From: Craspedostauros australis
Taxonomy: Eukaryota > Bacillariophyta > Bacillariophyceae > Mastogloiales > Achnanthaceae
DNA: 64,000 bases
Direction of reading: 5' to 3'
Assembly (NCBI GenBank): GCA_026770025.1
Contig: JAMXDE010000010.1
Span: 1,984,001 to 2,048,000, forward strand
Positions 9,314 to 18,706 of the stretch are shown here, piece after piece (position 1 is the first letter of the stretch; every line of letters starts with the position of its first letter). A program made the translations under genes and the position numbers. The notes beneath the pieces were generated by a model. It did not search any database. It was not told where the DNA came from and saw only the letters and a program-made list of their open reading frames with translations.

Positions 9314-12300
9314 ACCAGAAGGGCAAGAGCAACAGTCGGTGGCAGCACGACGAACGACTCAGAGCCCACAACAAGCGCCTGCGGATCGGGAGGTTATACC
9401 GCAACAACCCAATAGCAGCAGACGACAGGACACGGACGAAGGGGGAAGGATGACTCGGGTGAGGAGGAGAATGCTGAGGAAGCGAACAGGGCAACTGAGG
9501 ATAGGGTTGCAGAACTTCGGAGGACTCGGAAGGAGACCAGGAGTAGTTGACGAAGGATTGAAGAGGTGGATGAACGAGGGCGAATTCGACGTATTCGGGA
9601 TCACGGAGGTGAATGTGGACTGGAGGACGGCATCAACAGAGCACACACTCAAAGGGCGGATACAGGAATGGTGGCCAACAGGAACGGCAGTGGCGAAGAC
9701 GGCGAATAATACGACCAACGAACCCACGCAAAACAAACAGTGGGGAGGAGTGGCAATGATCAGCAGATTCCAAGCGGCAATCCGCATCATGGGACAAGGC
9801 GAAGACCCAACCAAGTTGGGGCGATGGGTGTGGCAACGATACCGCGGAGCAAATCAGCAAACGCTCCGAGTGATAACAGCGTATAGACCGTGCAGACCGC
9901 GAAGCAAGGGATTCTTGAACACACATGCACAACAACGGCGGTACTTCAATGAGAAGAAGATGGACAAGGAGCCTCGAGCGGCGATGATAGAGGACCTTCA
10001 GAAAGCGATTCAGGCGTGGAGAGAGGAAGGCGACCATGTAATCGTGGCAATGGACTGCAACGAAGACACGAATTCGGCCACAATGCGGCAATTCCAAGAG
10101 GCCACAGGGCTAACCAACACGATGGAATGCGCAGGTGAAGAAGTCAGTCGATTGCCAACGCATCGACTAGGAAAAGTGCCTATCGATGGAATCTTCGCTA
10201 CAGCAGGAGTTCGGATCGAAGGGGCAGGAGCAAGCGAATGGGACGAGGGAATACAAATGAGGCAAGCAGACCACCGATGCCTGTGGATCGACGTCAGCAT
10301 GATCGCGGTGCTCGGGCAATCAATGCCAACCTTGCGCAAGGCGGTGTCGAGGAGAGTGAAGACGGAAGACCCAAGGATTGTAAAGAAGTTCAACGACGCC
10401 TACGAAGCGCACTTGAAACAACACAAAGCAAGGACACGGGCGTTCCGACTGGAACGAGCGGCATCAGAAGAATGGACGACGAAAATGGAGAAGGAGGCAG
10501 AGAAACTTGACAGAATTCGTGTGGAAGGAATATGGAAAGCCGACAAGGCGTGCCGCAGACTAAGGATGGGAGGCATACCATACTCGAAAGAGTACAAACG
10601 GATTGAAGCCAACATCGGGCTATGGAACAACGTGGTGAGAAAGCAACGAGGAGCCAACATCTCGTCGAAAACCATCGTGAGACTGGCGAAGAGAGCAGGG
10701 GAAACGCGTAAGGTACAAGAACTGATGAGATGTGCCAACGAGGAGGTAGCAAAGGAACAGGAATCAGCGTATGGGAACCTTAAGCAGTTCAGAACAAGAG
10801 CGACGAAAGCAAGAGAGAACTGGTTAGAAGGACTAGCGGAAGCGAGAGGTGGGGAGGAAATGAGACGAAGAGGGGAACAGCAGCGAAGCAACAAAAGAGG
10901 AAGAGAAGAAAGAGAGGTTGGAGAAGCGACATCGCAGCAACTACGTCAGCTGAGGACGAAGGAGAGAGTGCGGGCAACATATCGGAGGATACGAATGGCC
11001 ACAGGCGAAAATGCGATGGCAGGTATATCCATGGTGATAGCACCGGACGGGAACGGGCAGTGGGTGGAACGGACCAGCAAAGAAGACATCGAGAAAGGAT
11101 GCATGGAAGAGAACAAGAAACGATTTCGGCAAACCGAGAACACGCCGTTCATGCACGGCCAGCTGGCAAGAGAATTCGGGTATCTCGGGGTGACCGAAGC
11201 GGCGGAGCAAACGCTCAACGGAAGCTACGCACCACGACCATGGGTTGATGAAGGCGCCGCGAAGCTCCTACAAGGGCTGAAATCGGTAGCAAGCCGGAGC
11301 ATACCAGCAGGAATGACAACGAAGGAGTTCCAACAAGGATGGAAAAGAGCCAAGGAGGACACGTCGGCAGGACCATCGGGGCTGCATTTTGGCCATTTCA
11401 AAGCTATAGCGCACCATCGGAGGAATTCGGAGTTTGAAGCAAGCATGACTTCGATCGCGATGGTAAGCGGCTACTCGTACCAGCGATGGCGACAAGGCAC
11501 CGACGTGGAGCTGATGAAGAAAGCGAACAGCTTCAGAGTCGACAAGCTGAGGACCATCGTGCTATTCGAAGCGGATTTCAATTTTGCGAACAAGGCCATC
11601 GGGCGCAAAGCTGCGCATCAGGCGGAACAGCAAAACGGGTTTGCTGAGGAACAATATGGCAGCCGCAAACGGCATCGAGCAATCGACCATGCGCTGAACA
11701 AGCAGCTCACGTTGGACTGGGCCAGACAGGTGCGAGTGCCAACAGTGCTTTGCACAAATGATCTCAAGAGCTGCTACGATCGAATCGTGCACACGGTGGC
11801 ATCATTGGGACTGCAACGGCAAGGGATAGCGCAATCAGAAGTGGTGTGTATGTTCAGCACACTCCAGCAACTTGAGCACTACATCAGGACTGCGTACGGC
11901 GAATCTCGACTCACGTACGGAGGCAAGCGATGGGTGGTACCAATGCAGGGTATTTACCAAGGGAATGGAGCAGGGCCGGTGATATGGGCAGTGATCTCAT
12001 CGCCAGTACTGGAAATCATGAAACGAGAAGGGCACACAGCCAGCTTCCGAACAGCGGCGAGCGGAGAAGACGTGGAGATGGTGGGGTATGCATTTGTGGA
12101 TGACACGGATTTGGTGGTAAACGCACGGGAAGGCGAGGACGTACAACAAACGATCCAGCGCATGCAGCGGAGTGTACAATCGTGGGAGATCCTGGCAAGA
12201 GCGACAGGCGGCGCACTGGTGGTGGAGAAATGTATGTGGTGGGCTGTCGATTTCAAGTGGAACAGCGACGGCACGTGGCGATATGCGACGGACACAGAGA

Positions 12301-15065
12301 CGCCAGCCAAGCTGATGATGAAGGGGACTACGGGAGTACCGCAAGCGATGCCAAGAAGCGGAAGCGAGCAAGCATTCGAAACATTAGGTGTGAAGCTTGC
12401 GCCCGATGGCAACGGGTCAGCGATAGAGGCCACGTTAAGAAGCAAGGCGGAGAAGTGGGTTGAGAATGTGAAGTCGTGGCGTATGCGACAGGAAGATGCG
12501 GAGACGGCGATACGGACAGTTCTGATGAAAAAGCTGGAATATGTGCTGCCAGTGGCACAACTATCGAGGGAACAATGCAACAGGATTATGAAGCCAGTCT
12601 GGAAGACGATGATGTCAAAGATTGGCCTCAACCGGGGGTTTCCAAGGGAGATGGCCTACGCGACGGACGAGTGGCTAGGGGCGAATCTTCACGAGCTTCA
12701 TACCACACAAGTGGTGGAACATATGAAGATGATACTCGAGCACGGCGACAGAGCGACCATGACGGGCAAACTGATGCGGGGATGCATACAAGCGATGAAG
12801 ACGGAGGTCGGGGCTGGAACGTCCATGTTCGAAGTAAAGTACAACGAATGGGAATTCCTGGCTACGGCATGCTGGGTGAAAACGGTGTGGCGAGAGGCCA
12901 ATGAATGCAATATCCGGATCCGAGAGAAGACCGAGACAGCAGCGCTCGTCCACGACAAGGATGAGTGGCTATCGGTGGCATTCCAAGCAGCAGGATACAG
13001 CCGGGACCAACGAGCTCGACTGAACAGATGCCGAGTGATCATGAAAGTGGTCAGCGTGGCGGATGTGGTGGACGAGAGGCACGGTGGAGTGGTGGCGCAT
13101 CAACGGACTTGCGATGAAGGCACATGGCGAGGACGGCAACATGTTGGCTGGCCAAGGCAGGGCAACGTCCCCAAGAAGGACTGGGCGCTGTGGAGGCAGG
13201 CGTTACGAAAAGTGGCGAAGACAGCACGGACAAGTACGGCATGGGACGTGGACCAAGTCAGCGCCATGATGAGCGACAACCGCAAGGTGATATGGCTTCG
13301 AGAGAACGTGCGAGAATGGAGACAGTGGGGTGCTAAAGCAGGAGCGGTGCCGGGCATGGAAGAGTACGCAGGCACGACGAATGTGACGAAGGACCCGCCG
13401 ACAGATTGGAGAGTGGTCCACGTGCGAGAGCGAGGAGGTTGCTTACGAGTGGTAGGCATCGGGGGAAGAGTGAGGAAGCACAGGACAAAAAGCCGCACGA
13501 ATTCAAGTCATGCGGAGAAGTTGTGGCTGGAGGCAGTGGTACAAGGGAAGGCAGTGGTGAGCACCGACGGGTCGTTCAAGAACGGCAGGAGTACTGCGGC
13601 GTACTCGCTCAACGTGCGAGGGCGGCGAAAAGGCAGAGTGTCAGCAGCAGGACCAGTGCCGGGCCGGGCCGAAGTGCAGAGCGCATATCGCGCAGAACTT
13701 GGTGGCATTCTACAGGCTATCCGCAAAGTGGAAGACGTCATTCAACGCCACGACATGAAATACGCAGTGACGGGGAAGGTCATCGTGATCGCTTGCGACA
13801 ATAAGATGGCTGGAATTCACGCGGTGCAGTACACGCGGGACGTCAGCACGGCAGTGCAGCACTTTGACGTTATTCGCGAGATACGACGAATCCAAAGGCG
13901 GCTGACGGTGACTCTGGAGTATCGGCATGTGTACGGCCATCAGCTGGAGCGAGACCGAGGAGTGGCGAGGGACGAGTTTGCGGAATGGAATGACGACGTT
14001 GACAAGGCGGCAGGGGCAGCACACTCGGTTGATATGGAGTATGCCGACGAAGAGGGATACGAGGCCGAGTGGGCGATATGGCTCGACGAAAGGAAGGTCT
14101 GCACGAATGCCACGGTGATGATTCGCAAGTATGTCCAAGGACAAAGGACAGTGCAGTGGCAGCGCAAGGTGGGCCGGATCCAGAAGGGCGAAGCGAAGAA
14201 GGTGGATGTCACAGCGGCTGCGATCGCGATGGCCTGCTTGAAGCCAGCACGCCGGAAATGGGTGGCGAAGCATGCGTGCAGTTTTGGGCCCGTCGGGCGC
14301 AACATGCGGAAGTGGAAGTTCTGGAGCGGCGACAGGTGCCCAATATGCAAAGACCAGGAGGAGACCACGGAGCATGTCATGCAGTGCCAGCATCCGTTGG
14401 CGGTGTCAGTACGACGAACGGCGATGAAGGAGTGGGAAACTGAGATGATGGCAGTGCGAGGAGACAGCCTGATGGTTAGAGCAATGGTGAAGCAAGTCTG
14501 GGCGTGGAGTGAAGGACGGGAAGTCCAAATGGAAGCGGGTTACCAGCTGCAACAGGCGATGGCAGAACAGCGAGAAATAGGGTGGGGAATGATGGTACGA
14601 GGCCGGTGGTCTGCGAGGTGGCAACGAATCCAGGAAAGCACAATGGAGATCAGTGGCCAGCCAGGACGCCCGGCGAATTGGATCGCAAGGGCAATGGTGG
14701 GTTTGTGGGAAGTGCGATGGAAGGCGTGGATGGCACGCAACAAGGTGCTCCATGACAGCGAGAAGGCAACCATGGCGGCTATGATATGGCAGGAGGCCGC
14801 GATAGCAGTCCGAGAAGAGTGGCGACAAGGAGTGCAAGGGATCGGCGGCGATGACGTTCGCCTGCTGACTCACACAACGGAGGCAGCGGTACGAGCGCAA
14901 CCGGCGGAGAACCAGATGTTGTGGGTGCGGCATGTACGGGCGGCCAGGCAAGCAGGATTGCGGCGACGTGCACTCGCCCACACCCCACGGCATCGCAAGC
15001 GGAAAGGCGGCGGAGCAAGGCAGGAGGCGACAGGTCGCAGGGCCCGGCGAAGACGGCTTTCGTGA
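9306..15065 (+). CDS. Retrotransposon ORF2: endonuclease, reverse transcriptase, RNase H
   Basis: The 1919-aa polyprotein starts at the ATG at 9306, which overlaps the ORF1 stop. Residues about 60-325 are an APE/EEP-type endonuclease: a QNFGGLG strand with the metal-site Asn, ITEVNVDW with Glu, VAMDCNED with Asp, and ADHRCLW with the catalytic Asp-His. The reverse transcriptase spans about 680-950, with a GPSGLHFGH motif, motif A NDLKSCYDRI near 817, motif B QGIYQGNGAGP near 880 and motif C FVDDTDL near 928. RNase H covers about 1413-1560 (STDGSF, RAELGG, ACDNK, VYGHQ). A CX2CX8HX3C knuckle lies near 1676. All catalytic residues I can check are present and no stop interrupts the frame. The protein nicks the target and copies the element RNA by target-primed reverse transcription. 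Confidence 0.93.
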   Translation: MVRPEGQEQQSVAARRTTQSPQQAPADREVIPQQPNSSRRQDTDEGGRMTRVRRRMLRKRTGQLRIGLQNFGGLGRRPGVVDEGLKRWMNEGEFDVFGITEVNVDWRTASTEHTLKGRIQEWWPTGTAVAKTANNTTNEPTQNKQWGGVAMISRFQAAIRIMGQGEDPTKLGRWVWQRYRGANQQTLRVITAYRPCRPRSKGFLNTHAQQRRYFNEKKMDKEPRAAMIEDLQKAIQAWREEGDHVIVAMDCNEDTNSATMRQFQEATGLTNTMECAGEEVSRLPTHRLGKVPIDGIFATAGVRIEGAGASEWDEGIQMRQADHRCLWIDVSMIAVLGQSMPTLRKAVSRRVKTEDPRIVKKFNDAYEAHLKQHKARTRAFRLERAASEEWTTKMEKEAEKLDRIRVEGIWKADKACRRLRMGGIPYSKEYKRIEANIGLWNNVVRKQRGANISSKTIVRLAKRAGETRKVQELMRCANEEVAKEQESAYGNLKQFRTRATKARENWLEGLAEARGGEEMRRRGEQQRSNKRGREEREVGEATSQQLRQLRTKERVRATYRRIRMATGENAMAGISMVIAPDGNGQWVERTSKEDIEKGCMEENKKRFRQTENTPFMHGQLAREFGYLGVTEAAEQTLNGSYAPRPWVDEGAAKLLQGLKSVASRSIPAGMTTKEFQQGWKRAKEDTSAGPSGLHFGHFKAIAHHRRNSEFEASMTSIAMVSGYSYQRWRQGTDVELMKKANSFRVDKLRTIVLFEADFNFANKAIGRKAAHQAEQQNGFAEEQYGSRKRHRAIDHALNKQLTLDWARQVRVPTVLCTNDLKSCYDRIVHTVASLGLQRQGIAQSEVVCMFSTLQQLEHYIRTAYGESRLTYGGKRWVVPMQGIYQGNGAGPVIWAVISSPVLEIMKREGHTASFRTAASGEDVEMVGYAFVDDTDLVVNAREGEDVQQTIQRMQRSVQSWEILARATGGALVVEKCMWWAVDFKWNSDGTWRYATDTETPAKLMMKGTTGVPQAMPRSGSEQAFETLGVKLAPDGNGSAIEATLRSKAEKWVENVKSWRMRQEDAETAIRTVLMKKLEYVLPVAQLSREQCNRIMKPVWKTMMSKIGLNRGFPREMAYATDEWLGANLHELHTTQVVEHMKMILEHGDRATMTGKLMRGCIQAMKTEVGAGTSMFEVKYNEWEFLATACWVKTVWREANECNIRIREKTETAALVHDKDEWLSVAFQAAGYSRDQRARLNRCRVIMKVVSVADVVDERHGGVVAHQRTCDEGTWRGRQHVGWPRQGNVPKKDWALWRQALRKVAKTARTSTAWDVDQVSAMMSDNRKVIWLRENVREWRQWGAKAGAVPGMEEYAGTTNVTKDPPTDWRVVHVRERGGCLRVVGIGGRVRKHRTKSRTNSSHAEKLWLEAVVQGKAVVSTDGSFKNGRSTAAYSLNVRGRRKGRVSAAGPVPGRAEVQSAYRAELGGILQAIRKVEDVIQRHDMKYAVTGKVIVIACDNKMAGIHAVQYTRDVSTAVQHFDVIREIRRIQRRLTVTLEYRHVYGHQLERDRGVARDEFAEWNDDVDKAAGAAHSVDMEYADEEGYEAEWAIWLDERKVCTNATVMIRKYVQGQRTVQWQRKVGRIQKGEAKKVDVTAAAIAMACLKPARRKWVAKHACSFGPVGRNMRKWKFWSGDRCPICKDQEETTEHVMQCQHPLAVSVRRTAMKEWETEMMAVRGDSLMVRAMVKQVWAWSEGREVQMEAGYQLQQAMAEQREIGWGMMVRGRWSARWQRIQESTMEISGQPGRPANWIARAMVGLWEVRWKAWMARNKVLHDSEKATMAAMIWQEAAIAVREEWRQGVQGIGGDDVRLLTHTTEAAVRAQPAENQMLWVRHVRAARQAGLRRRALAHTPRHRKRKGGGARQEATGRRARRRRLS

Positions 15066-15290
15066 CAACAGAAAAATGAGTGTGAAGTGCGATACAGTGA
15101 CAGCTGGGTGCCCAGTGCGGTATGTTTGATGGCCCGTGGAGTTGGCAAACCATGGTAGACCAAGATGTGAGGGATCTAGGTAGGTCGTTCGAGCGCAGTC
15201 GGCCCGTGAGGGCTCGCTGTATGCCGGCGACGTTAAAGCTTTCGAGGCGACCCTCGTGGGAGGGGATAATCAGTGCGTTATTATTATTAT
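15066..15290 (+). other. Retrotransposon 3' UTR with small hairpin and TTA-repeat tail
   Basis: The 225-bp 3' UTR contains a short inverted repeat (CGAGG-CGAC-CCTCG near 15243) and ends in TTATTATTATTAT (15278-15290) directly against the right target-site duplication. A simple-repeat tail in place of poly(A) and a 3' hairpin are typical recognition features for some LINE reverse transcriptases. That they work so here is inference. Confidence 0.7.
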
Positions 15291-15307
15291 TAGAGTAGGC
15301 AGAGGAC
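15291..15307. repeat. Right target-site duplication of the retrotransposon
   Basis: This is an identical 17-bp copy of 6457-6473. The first bases (TA) could equally belong to the TTA tail, so the exact element boundary is uncertain by one or two bases. Confidence 0.93.
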
Positions 15308-16142
15308 TCTGGAGTATGATTATTTCGAAGTAATGTGGTCGTGAGCAGAGTAGTGCACTCCAGAGCGGTCGTGAAGGAGAGGCCAAGCCCATGGCATCAG
15401 AGAGGAAGTGAACCATTGGCACAGACATGACCTGAGGAGCCAAGAGTTTGATATCTTGATCTTTGGATACGAGTAGGGCATACCAGTGCGGCTGTGGCAT
15501 TCGCTGCGTAGTGGCGATTGGAGGTATGGAGCGACGAAAGTGGTTGCAGGATCCATTCCATCATGTTCACATTCGACGATAGAAGTAGCAGCACGTATGG
15601 TATTGATGCAAGGGGGTTCTCTGTCGTGTGTGAGACTGTTGCGTACGATCGATGGTACATACTCCTGGTGCACGGCTTGCACAGTAAGCATGAATGGCAG
15701 TGGGTATATGGTAACCATCCTGGCCATACTTCCGAGTACTCCTCACGATTACCTACCAACGCGGTCGTGATGTCGAATATCGCGAAAAGACAGAGGTTGG
15801 GCGGTCCGAGCATGAGCAGTCGTAGTTGGTTGCCGTTGCGACAGAGCCGATGTGGCCACTGTCGCCGCCACCGTCGTCATTGCCATGAACGGCAGAATGA
15901 GAGAAGAGAGACAGCACGGCATCCAAGTCCATGCCTAACCTCGAGCTCAAGGTCAAGCGGAGACTCATCGAAGGACCAAATCTCCAACCGCGCTTTGCGC
16001 GAGACTTGACCCCGCTTTCTCAGAGTACTCGCGTGCATTTCATTCACACCAGCTCTTCCCGTCCATGCAGAACCACTATCTGAGACTCTGGTCGATGGAA
16101 GATTACCAACAAGAAGGACCTCTGTTGGTTTGCATTGCGGAT

Positions 16143-16196
16143 TGAGTGGAGCAAGGTTGAGTGAGGTGGAGTAGGGTGGAGCAGAGTGGAGTGAAG
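16143..16196. repeat. Degenerate GTGGAGCAGA tandem repeat
   Basis: Five to six imperfect copies of a decamer close to GAGTGGAGCA run through this stretch. The motif is related to the AGAGTAG purine strings elsewhere in the window. Confidence 0.65.
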
Positions 16197-18030
16197 CACT
16201 TCAGCAATCTCATCTTGCATCGCGCTGCGTCAATAGGAACGGAGAACAAGCATGTCCGGTACGACCTATTATGTACTAATGCGAGTAGTTGAGTACAGTG
16301 TGGATGTGCCATGAAGAGGTACCACCCTCCCAGCATAGCCCCACAATAACAAACGAGCAACAAAAATAGAAGAGAGTACTGGTAAAGTGGGGCAGAGCAC
16401 CATGTGACGCCGCGCGCAGTGGTACAGTACACTACAAGACGATGCAGGACTGTGACAAGAACAACTGCGCATTCTCCCTCGCTTGTCGAATTCGACATCA
16501 TCTCCCACCGAATTTCGCCGACCAACATCATTCGTGTGGTATTCGTATTGTATCCAGCGTCTGTCTGAATCGCTTGGAAGCTCTTTTATGCGAAGCAGAA
16601 CAACGAATGGATGACTCGTCTCGTGTTAACGCACCCACCTGAGTTTTTGGACCTTTCCGAATTCCATCGTGACACAACAATTATACGGCTTCTCTGAGGT
16701 GGCGATTTTCGTAGTACATAGCATGGGCGAGTTGCAGTTGTGTTCTTGATTGTGTGTGCGATTGTGTGTGGCGTGAAAGAGTTGCGACCTCTTCGCCTTG
16801 TTCATAAATACGCGCGGGACTTTCAAATGATGGGGGAATGCCCCCTCAGAAAGTGCCTCGCTGGTGAACTCTCCGATCTTTCGCAGTTCGCTGTTTTTCT
16901 CCCCATTTGCTCTCATCCCTGTTACCAACACCACTGTCTCCCTCCTCCTCCTCCTCATCATCATCGCGAGTGACGTTGTCGCTTGTCGCAGGTACCGAGT
17001 ATGCTCCGTTCGAAACGGAAAAAAATGATAGTCACTTGTTCAGGCAGTCGGGAGATGGATGGATCAAGAGGCGTCCATCCATTGGCCTGGTCAAGTACGA
17101 TCTATTCGAGTGTCCCGAACCTCTCGACCATCTCGTCATCGTTTGGTCTGATCATTTGGTTGTTTGTTCGGTGAAGTTGGCGGGGTTGGAGTTCGATGGG
17201 TGTCGTTTACTTGTGTTTCTGTTGGGTGTTTGACGTGGTGGTTTGGGGCGTTTATAATCGGTTTCGCAGAGACATTTTCCCGGTTCCTTTGAGGAGGGAC
17301 TGGGCTTTGTTCTTCGCGCCGCAATGGACCATTCGGTGTTCTGTGGTGGTGCACGCTTTCTACCATCGCCCTTTGCAGGTTTGGTTGTCGATGGCGATGA
17401 TGTCGTTGTCGTTGTTGGTGGTGGTGTTGTGGGCTCCGCCAATTTGTCCTGAGATCGTGTTTGGTACGCATGGCGAGTGAGGGCACATTCCCGTATCAAT
17501 GCAGATACCGCGTGGGTGGACAAGAGCGACGCCGAGTAACGTTCTGTTGGCGCTCATGGGAGAGCGCGTGTCACCCCACGATACAGGAACCGTTGACGAA
17601 CATTCACCATTCTCTCCATCCAGCCAACTTGTGGCGAAGACGACAAGACGGAGGAATAGCTCGCACAGTGGACGAGAATAGAGCAGGCACAACCACGAGA
17701 TTCCCAACAACGAAAAGTCAGAACAACGACAACAACAACAATAACGCAGTACTGCGAGGCAAGTTGGTCTTGGTTTTGGCTTTTCTGCCTATTTCTGGCT
17801 TCCTTGTGCCTCCTTTCTCTTTCGGTCATCGCCCTCACCTTCGCCGTTACCAATGTCATACAAACATACGAGCAGAGGACCATGCTCATACCTGCGATAG
17901 CTCGTGCATTCACAACGGCGAAACACACAGACAAAGCAAGGAACAAAGCAAAGACGAAACACCACAAAGGGTCAACGGCAATCACAGAGGAACAAAGAAC
18001 CCGTCCCCAAAACCCAGGAGAAACGAACAG

Positions 18031-18100
18031 ATCAGAGTAGAGCAGAGCAGAGTAAAGCAGGGTAGAGCACGAACAGAGTACGAGTAGAGTAGAGCAAGAC
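18031..18100. repeat. AGAGTAGAGCAG purine-rich repeat
   Basis: Imperfect repeats of AGAGCAGAGTA extend over about 70 bp upstream of the heat-shock factor gene. The same word forms the retrotransposon's target site at 6457. Confidence 0.6.
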
Positions 18101-18706
18101 GAGCGTGGAGCGCTGTCCAAGTATTCAAGTATTGGCACTCTACATGCTCTGCACTCTAAACACACGAATACCTGCACTCTCCTATCTTCCACACCACGCT
18201 CTGCGTCCTACGCTCTGCATCCTACGCTCTGAAGTGCCCACCTGCTTCACTCCCTCACAACCGTCACAATCATCTTCGCTCTCCGGCTTCGCCATCTCCG
18301 TTCGCAGAGCGTAGGTACAACTCCAAGTTGCCTTCCCATCTCGCCTGTCAGCGTGGGTCTGTCAACCACTGGATCTTCATAGGTTGTGCCATACTATTCC
18401 CACTGCTTCCGCTGCTGCTGCTGCTGCGACTACTGCTGTTGATACTTCGACGCACCGTGGTTGCAATCCACTCTGACCTGTGATTCGGATCCTCGTCCAT
18501 CCATCGAGCTGCCTGCTTCCTCAGCCACAGCCACAGCCACAACCATCTCAATAAGCAGACGCTTCTATCTCAACGAAAGCACCAAACTCTGACAAGCCTG
18601 CCCACCCTGCCCACCCTGACGACAAGCACTTACTTCGAGTACTCTACTCCACTTGGCTCGCAGGATCTGACAAGCCAACCCAGCACCACATCACAGCCAC
18701 TCCGTC

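Larger units (their letters stand above)
6474..15290 (+). mobile_element. Full-length APE-type non-LTR retrotransposon (LINE) with RNase H
   Basis: The element is 8817 bp: a 113-bp 5' UTR, ORF1 (6587-9313), ORF2 (9306-15065), a 225-bp 3' UTR and a TTA-repeat tail (15278-15290). It has no long terminal repeats. A perfect 17-bp target-site duplication surrounds it and both ORFs are uninterrupted, so the insertion is probably young and possibly still active. Domain order (zinc-finger ORF1; ORF2 with apurinic-like endonuclease, reverse transcriptase, RNase H and CCHC knuckle) places it in the APE-containing LINEs with RNase H (I/R1/Ambal-like groups). I cannot fix the clade without a phylogeny. 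It lies divergently to Nup133, about 0.5 kb from its start codon. Confidence 0.93.
15308..18706. other. Long intergenic region, no supported gene
   Basis: These 3.4 kb hold only short, overlapping ORFs with no recognisable domains and no consistent frame. There are purine-rich tandem strings at 16143-16196 and 18031-18100 and CT-rich sequence from about 18130 to 18700 leading into the heat-shock-factor gene. Before the insertion, the start of this region was contiguous with 5967-6473. I found no tRNA-like T-arm with matching acceptor stem. An unrecognised lineage-specific gene cannot be ruled out. Confidence 0.4.

Noticed and set aside
6474..15290. LTR retrotransposon interpretation of the 8.8-kb element
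   Set aside because: There are no terminal repeats, no protease or integrase, and the element has an APE-type endonuclease and a simple-repeat tail, so it is a LINE.
16985..17010. GTTCGAAAC B-box-like word
   Set aside because: No A box or cloverleaf can be built around it.
17554..18192. 212-aa hydrophobic minus-strand ORF
   Set aside because: Hydrophobicity comes from simple purine-rich repeats and an (AAC)n run on the other strand. There is no ordered TM pattern or homolog recognised, and frames conflict.
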